Source of the DNA: Primulina eburnea
Taxonomy: Eukaryota; Streptophyta; Magnoliopsida; Lamiales; Gesneriaceae
Length of the DNA stretch: 64,000 nt
NCBI RefSeq assembly: GCF_022965805.1
Contig: NC_133108.1
Span: forward strand, 20,985,545-21,049,544
Reading direction: 5' to 3'
The notes beneath the pieces were generated by a model. The model did not search any database, was not told the origin of the DNA, and saw nothing but the letters and a program-made list of their open reading frames with translations. Position 1 is the first letter of the stretch; every line of letters starts with the position of its first letter. A program made the position numbers and the translations under genes. Below are positions 57,916-64,000 of this stretch, piece by piece.

Positions 57916-58022
57916 AATGTGTGGTTCGAGAATATTATTTTAAAATAAATAATATTGTTTATAATATAATATTCTTATCTATGTTTTTTAGGTTATTTCA
58001 ACATTTATTCTCTTCGAGTACA

Positions 58023-60231
58023 ATGGTGAATGGGAAATTAAAGAAGATAATATATTTAAATAGCGTTCATGACCGAGTGTTAAGTGAGGTAGCTATTCCT
58101 TTGGATTCTGATATTTGTTCTATGGAATATAGAGAAAGTGAGATATACAGAATTATGAATCTAAGTGGCACAAAAAAATTGAAATTAAGTTATCTTCCTG
58201 ATGTGAAGCATTGCGATATTCGTCCAATTTATATTGAGGATGATAATGATTTGAAAGCATACTTATATTTTTTATGTGCAAAATAAAGACCTGTACTTCA
58301 TGTCGAATTTGAACTCACTGTTGTTACTCTTGATATTGTTGAAAGTGAAAATATCATGTCACGGGATTTAAATATGACTTATTTGGATTATGAGTATGTC
58401 TATGATGAAACAAATAAGTATGATCATTATTTTGATAGAAATTTTGTCTCAAATGACCACTTTACCAATAATGATGTATTAGAAGATATAAACACTTCAA
58501 TTGAAAATATAGAAGAGAATGATGTGAGAAGCACAGAAAATGATTGGGAGGATATAGATGCAGTACATGTGGATGATAATGATCTCAACATCCACCACAT
58601 CAGTGTAGCTCATGATACTGAGACTCATGTTCAAGCAGATACATATTCATTTACCGATGGTTCATGCTTATTTATTGGTAAAATATTTTCAAGCAAAACT
58701 GAAGTGAAGAAAGTGCTATCCAAAATTGCTTTGAACTCGTCTTTTGAGTTTGAAATTGTCAAATCTTCTCGAAATATCTATTTGATTTGTTGTGTGAATA
58801 AAGGTTGCAATTGGAATTTGGACTTCAAACCAGGAGAACTCAACAGATTTTTTGATTCGTACATACTGCAACACACACAATTGTGACTTGACTGTAATGC
58901 GTAAAAGGCATCGACAAGCCAGTTCATATGTCGTTTGTGATATGTTATTAGAGAACTTTCGAGAACAACAAAAAACACCTCAACCAAAATCTATTATGAC
59001 CATGATGCGGAATAAGGGGGTTCACATTACCTATTACAAAGCCTTGAAAGGCAAACAACTTGCTCATGATATCTTCAGCGGTGATCCTGAAAAATGTTTT
59101 GGTCTTTTACCTTCATATTTGAAAATGGTCGACAGAATAAACCCTTGTAGTATAATAGATTTAGTAGTAGACGAGTATAATAGATTCAAGTATTTGTTTT
59201 TAGCATATGGCGTATGTGCAAGAGGATATAGATGCATGAGAGAAGTTGTATCTATGGATGAAACATGGTTGAAAGGAAAGTACGACGATACTTTACTTGT
59301 GGCCTCAGCACAAGATGAAGATTTTCATCCATATCTTTTGGCTTGGGCTCTTCTTGATGTAGAATCCATTGCTTCATGGAGTTGGTTTTTGATGAAGCTC
59401 TTGGAAGTAGTGGTTGATGAGGAAGAGTTGGCGATTATCTTAGACAAACATCCGGGCATCATTGTTGCAGTTGCGGACGTTTACAAAAATGCACATCATG
59501 GTCATTGTATATGGCACTTTTCACAAAATATGAAATTCGTTGCCAAAAGAAGAGTTGTATCGAAATGTTTATGCGGTTAAGAAAAATTTACAAGCAAATC
59601 GACTTTGACTTGGAGTATGAAAATTTTAAGAAAATATATCCCGATGGTGCAAAGTTTTTGGATGAAAGTGATTCATTGGATCGACGGACTCGAGCATATA
59701 GCCCAAGATCTCGGTATAACATTATGACAACGAATGATGTTGAATCAATTAATGTAAGAATGCGTGAAGAAAGACAACTTCCAATCATTGCACTACTAAA
59801 TTCTTTGCAGACATTGACTACATCTTGGTTTTCAAGGTATCGAAATGCATCCATCGCATCAACAACAAATTTCACTCTAACCATTGAGTCGATTCTGTGT
59901 GAAAGGTTTAATATTGGTCGGAGACATCAATTTTATGAGCTGGGCCGCCTTGAGTTCGATGTTGGATTTGGAATCAAATAGATGTACCTGTAGATAATTT
60001 GATATTGACAAGATTCCATGTTCTCATGCAATTGCAGCGAGTTACTTTTGTGATGTTAATTTTTATTCCTTGTTCTTAGAGTATTATTATGTTATGATAT
60101 GGTCTTTAGCCTATTCTGAGCCCATTTATCATGTTCTGAATCAGAACGAGTGACCACTTGATGATATATTAGTACTGCCACCTGTGATCAAGAAAAGACG
60201 TGGAAGAAAAAAAAACGATTTCTATCTGTAA
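58023..60231 (+). pseudogene. MuDR/Mutator-like transposase
   Basis: A plausible start is 58023 (MVNGKLKK). The N-terminal region resembles the PB1-like start of plant MuDR proteins, and a TAA at 58284-58286 interrupts it in frame. An acidic linker precedes the MuDR DNA-binding region (IGKIFSSKTEVKKVL...CCVNKGCNWNL, about 58670-58820). One extra T in a T-run near 58850 shifts the frame into YCNTHNCDLTVMRKRHRQAS. The MULE DDE domain has SMDETWLKGKY, the Asp in IILDKHPGI and NAHHGHCIWHFSQN. A 1-bp loss near 59540 shifts again to EMFMRL...NDVESINVRMRE, with the Glu. A SWIM finger (CTC at 59983-59991, CSH to 60027) follows a third shift, with one stop inside. The basic tail ends at 60229. It is inactive. 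Confidence 0.88.
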
Positions 60232-60339
60232 GAGAATTTGGTAGAAGATAGGATTGAATGATATGTAATTTGTTTGAATTTAAAGACAATCGATTTGATT
60301 TTATTAATATGTAATGTGTTTGTGGTGAATTTTAGCTTT

Positions 60340-61045
60340 GGGTCGAGAGGATGGTGAGTGGGTCGAGTGGACAATATTGTAATGTGTGCGGTAGAATTTT
60401 AAGTTTGGGTTGAGTGGGTGGTAAATTGTTCGATTTTGGGACGAGTGGTGGTGTTCGGGTTTGGTTTAGAGTTTTTTTTAGGGTTTAGGGTTTGGGTCGA
60501 TTTTGGGTCGGCTTGCATCAAGTGGGTAGAGGGATTTTGAGTTTTGATCATTTTATAGTATATAACTCACTTTATATATGATTAGAATGCAAATATATAT
60601 AAAAAATTTATTTGTGTAAACATTTAAATATGATTTATATATTATAATTTGAGTATGTTAGTTAAAAAATCTATAACAATAGTAGAAGAATGTATCTCTT
60701 GTTATAACAATGTGGGTTGAATTTATACTCGACTTAAATTTTTAACAAATTTTATAATTCCACTAAAATTCTTTTCATAACAATAGAACCTAAAAAATTC
60801 ACAACAAATTTCATTAGATGTTCACTTGAATATTTATCGAAGCATATGAAATTAATATTTATTGTATATCAATGGGTCGAGCATATTACTCGTGCACGAA
60901 CATGGGTCGAGCCTTACTCTCGACCCACTAGACCCAATCGAGTGGGTCCAGGGTAAGGCTCGACCCATGTTCGTGCACGAGTAGGTCGAGCCATAATTGG
61001 TCGAGCCACGATATTGTGTGGCTGGACCCACTCGACCCTAGCTCG
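60340..61045. repeat. GGGTCGAG repeat cluster downstream of MULE
   Basis: Scattered GGGTCGAG, TCGACCC and GGGTCGG motifs occur at 60340-60540 and densely at 60875-61045. The dense part includes a large inverted repeat. A short TTTAGGG run (two perfect units plus a partial) is at 60476-60497. Confidence 0.7.
60888..60982. repeat. Inverted repeat with 42-bp arms
   Basis: Arms 60888-60929 and 60941-60982 pair at 40 of 42 positions around an 11-nt loop (60930-60940). Each arm contains CGTGCACGAACATGGGTCGA or its complement. It would form a long stem as RNA or cruciform DNA. Confidence 0.9.
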
Positions 61046-61503
61046 ACGAACATGACATTGTGAATTGGTATTCATTGTTTAAAATAGATATCTGCACGAC
61101 CCCATCCTTGACTCAATGAATCGGACCAATTTTCATTGTTTAAAATAGATTGAGTATACTAAAAAATGGATCACATAAAAAATCGATATAAATTATCATA
61201 TAAATGTTTTAATCCAACGACCATAATTTATCCCAAATACAACAACAACAATAATGCCTAAAATCTTTGATCTTCTCACCATTCAGTTGATAGGGATTTT
61301 TCCTAAACATGGTGTAAACTGCTACCGCTAAACAATATACTCCTCATTCACTGTTGTAGTGAAAAAACAAACATAAAATATACATTGATATACATAAAAA
61401 ATAATGAAATGAAATAATAATTTTTAAAATAAAAAAATTTAACCTAGTTTTTTGAGTAGGAAAATTTTCTGGCCTAACTATACTCCATCTTTCAGAAGCA
61501 TCA
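61046..61503. other. AT-rich spacer
   Basis: No coding region is present. TTCATTGTTTAAAATAGAT occurs twice (about 61068 and 61134), a short direct repeat about 65 bp apart. It ends at the Tekay-4 LTR. Confidence 0.5.
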
Positions 61504-63293
61504 TGTGGAGACCAGGACGCCAATCCATTTCTTAATCGTTCTTGGGAATAATTAAAAACAATTAAGATAAATAGGGTCTAATTTTTTTTTATTAAATACA
61601 AGAGTGCGTAACATATGAAATAAATCTATTTCATTTATAAGATCAATATCCAGATCTAAGTACAAGTCCTATACAAAATAAAATCATAACAACTAGTGTT
61701 CATTCACTACATGTCAGGTGATGAAACAGATCTACTTCTAAGTCCGGATCTCCACGCTAACTGCCATCTCTCATCCTCTTCTTGACCCTGATCTTGTCCC
61801 ACCTGTTGTCATGCACACATACAAACAAGACAATAGTCGGATAACTCAGGTGAGAATATATCCGAGTATAAACAATGTAAACATGCAATCATATAACAAC
61901 ATATAAGAAAGCATAACAATAATTAACAACATGTATCAATCTGAAACGTGAAATGATATATAAACTGTAAATCAACTCGTGACTCGTCATCTCCGAATCG
62001 ACTCATTTCTAATCTAGGGATCCCGGTTTCTTGACATTGTCTAATATATCGAATCTCAGCGATAGGAGTCCATATACACCTAAGCAACATCGATATAAAT
62101 CAAACATCCAGTGTCTTGGCTTATCCGCCAATGACTTTACATATCCGCCAATGACTAGGCATCTCCGCCTATGACTCAATACATGCTTTGCTATAAATGC
62201 ATAGACTAAGTATATCAATCTTATTCATTTGCAGACAACAATGCAATAAAATAAAGTATGTGATTTTTGGGAAACTTAAGTCCAATCTGACTCAAGTCGA
62301 TCTCCTGTTTAACATTGATTTATACCTTTCTTTCTGTCAATCTGACTCTGTCGAAGTCTCGGATGCAAAGCCTGTCAATACTCAATCTGGAAATGACAAT
62401 ATCGATGAGTATAATATCAATATACCACTCAAATCATACTGGATATAATCAAAACTAAATCAAATTCTGTTTCAACGGCATAACTATACAATCTCAATAT
62501 ACCCAGCAATACAAATCAACAGATATCAATTCCCCCTACTCATAATCGATAACAATACAAATCTGATACCAAATCTCAATTAAATCTATTATGAAAATCA
62601 TAACAATTCATATGGTATCTTTTCTTCAATCCGATTTCGATTATACGATGTCTAACATGTCAAGAACATCATATATGAATCATGTCCGATTCCTTCAATA
62701 TCGACGGATGAATTTTGCGTAAATCAATTTCTAGTCTTCCAAATCTTTCCAATTCCCTGGAGAAGTCCTCGTTTCTTTTCTTTTGTTTCTAGGCAATGAA
62801 ATTCACAATTATATATATATCTTGCATGAAAAGGCTAGATGGCTCATCCTTTATTCAACACGTCTCACACATATGCGTGACCCTCCTCAGCGCATATGCA
62901 CGAGACACTATGTCTCGGGGCGTAACCTTCACAGCAACTCGCGCATATGCGCGTACGTCTTTCGCGCATGTGCGCGACAATCTCTGGAAATGACATCTTG
63001 GCTACTGGACAACTCGCGCATATGCGCGCCTTCACTCCGCGTACATGCGCCAACTTCTCTGGACTCGGCAATTACCAATACACTTCCTCGCGCATATGCG
63101 CGTCCTGTCTCGCGCATATGCGCGAGGTCCTCTGCGCACATCAGTGTCGCGCATATGTGCGAGTGGTACCATCCTCGCACATACGTCATCACATGCAATC
63201 TCATTTCGTGTCTCGATTGGCCCCCTTCATAATCATATCAATTCATAAATCAATAATCACAAATTAATATGATATAAAATCTCGGGCATTACA
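61504..63293 (-). repeat. Tekay-4 3' LTR
   Basis: It starts TGTGGAGACCAGG, ends GGGCATTACA, and is 1,790 bp. It is related along its length to the Tekay-2 and S1 LTRs but more diverged. A polypurine tract and pol follow on the right, so it is a 3' LTR on the minus strand. The TSD cannot be checked because the other end is outside the window. Confidence 0.88.
62868..63180. repeat. CGCGCATATGCGCG palindrome array (Tekay-4 LTR)
   Basis: About nine GCGCATATGCGC-type units lie at the place equivalent to the Tekay-2 arrays. Several are perfect palindromes (63085-63125) and others have single changes. Overlapping ORFs on both strands are artefacts of the array. Confidence 0.85.
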
Positions 63294-63309
63294 TTTCTCC
63301 CCCCTAAGA
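63294..63309 (-). promoter_or_regulatory. Tekay-4 polypurine tract
   Basis: The minus strand reads TTAGGGGGGAGAAA, next to the LTR, as in Tekay-2. Confidence 0.78.
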
Positions 63310-63389
63310 TACGATTTCGTCCCCGAAATCACAGGCAATCAAATAATATCGACACGAAGGTATAACAGAAGCTAAACAGAACACTCACA

Positions 63390-64000
63390 TCAGTGAAATA
63401 ACTCTGGGAATCTCTGTCTCATGTCTGATTCATTTTCTCAGGTAGCTTCTTCGATGCCATGACGACTCCACTGAATCTTCACAAGTGGAATAGTATTCGT
63501 TCTGAGTTGCTTTTCCTTACGATCGAGAATCTGGATCGGCTTCTTGAAGTAACTCAGTGTCTCATCGAGTTCGGCCTCGTCTGGCTTAATAATATGTGAA
63601 GCATCTGGCATGTACTTTCGCAATAATGATACATGAAAAACATCATATATCCCAGATGATGAAGGTGGTAAAGCGAGTCGATAGGCACGATCTCATATCT
63701 TCTCGAGAATATCATACGGCCCAATATAACGTGGAGACAACTTCCCTTTCTTGCCAAATCTGACAACTCCTCTGAAAGGTGAAATCTTCAGGAATACTCA
63801 ATCTCCTGCCTCAAATACCAATGGTCTACGTCGAACATTGGCATATTTGGCGTGTCTACCTTGAGCTGCCTTCATTCTCTTCTGAATCAGCTTCACTTTC
63901 TTTGTCATATCTCTGATCATGTCAGGTCCAATCTAACGTACCTCAGAGATATCATTCCAATATAGAGGGGATCTACACTTCTTGCCGTACTACGCTTCAA
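63390..64000 (-). pseudogene. Tekay-4 integrase C-terminus and chromodomain (partial)
   Basis: Its stop is at 63390-63392. The chromodomain segment reads KPIQILDRKEKQLRTNTI, LVKIQWSRHGIEEAT and PELF, close to Tekay-2. The upstream integrase tail (MRKYMPDASH; LARKGSCLHV in a shifted frame near 63554-63766) shows a frame break and stops around 63695 and 63800. The gene continues beyond the window edge. Apart from the truncation by the window, it is already disrupted. Confidence 0.82.

Noticed and set aside
60476..60497. Interstitial telomeric repeat (TTTAGGG)
   Set aside because: Only two perfect units and a partial one, embedded in GGGTCGAG/GGGTTTGGG-like sequence. Too short to indicate a telomere or fusion point.

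Overview
The window is plant nuclear DNA, almost certainly from a eudicot. It is AT-rich overall and holds plant Ty3/Gypsy chromovirus (Tekay-like), Athila and Ty1/Copia retrotransposons plus a MuDR-type transposase relic. I cannot name the species. I found no intact host gene, tRNA gene or rRNA gene. Nearly all of the 64 kb is nested transposable elements, and exact target-site duplications (TSDs) let most of the insertion order be reconstructed.

Left half (about 253-27721): one old minus-strand Copia element is the backbone. Its 3' LTR is at 253-4075, an RT remnant at 4076-4350, integrase and gag at 14871-16812, the gag start and leader at 18884-22415, the primer-binding site (PBS) near 22405, and the 5' LTR at 24034-27721. 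Six later insertions cut it: solo LTR S1 (1969-3723, TSD GAAAG), full-length chromovirus Tekay-1 (4351-14865, TSD GCTAT), a one-ended Athila-2 (16818-18878, TSD GTTAG), and solo LTRs S2 (19978-21679, ATCAT), S3 (22416-24025, GATAC, inside the Copia PBS) and S4 (25351-27388, GCTTA).

Middle (27722-56661): a second Copia-type LTR holds forward chromovirus Tekay-3, whose LTRs are 3.3 kb (TSD TGTAT). The Tekay-3 5' LTR is split by minus-strand Tekay-2 (29307-37803, TSD ATTTT), and its gag is split by full-length Athila-1 (41149-51761, TSD AAGGG). About 3.8 kb (28229-40541 without Tekay-2) recurs in direct orientation at 52371-56176 and lacks Tekay-2, so it shows the empty site. The junction at 52352-52371 carries a 20-bp copy of nearby sequence, which suggests repair with a templated insertion, or else a haplotype misjoin.

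Right end: a broken MuDR/MULE transposase (58023-60231) lies between two clusters of the octamer GGGTCGAG and its complement, including a 42-bp-arm inverted repeat at 60888-60982. The 3' end of another minus-strand chromovirus (Tekay-4, 61504-64000) runs off the window.

Two observations stand out. First, Tekay-1 has a 174-nt segment with CAG|GT...CAG|G borders between the gag zinc knuckles and the protease. Removing it restores the reading frame, so it is a candidate spliceosomal intron in a retrotransposon. Second, arrays of short GC-rich inverted repeats recur in the noncoding parts of otherwise unrelated elements. Some Tekay and Athila LTRs share a GGGCGGTC/ACCGCCC core, while LTRs of one family carry unrelated arrays at the same place. 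All the protein-coding regions are damaged, so I see no autonomous element.
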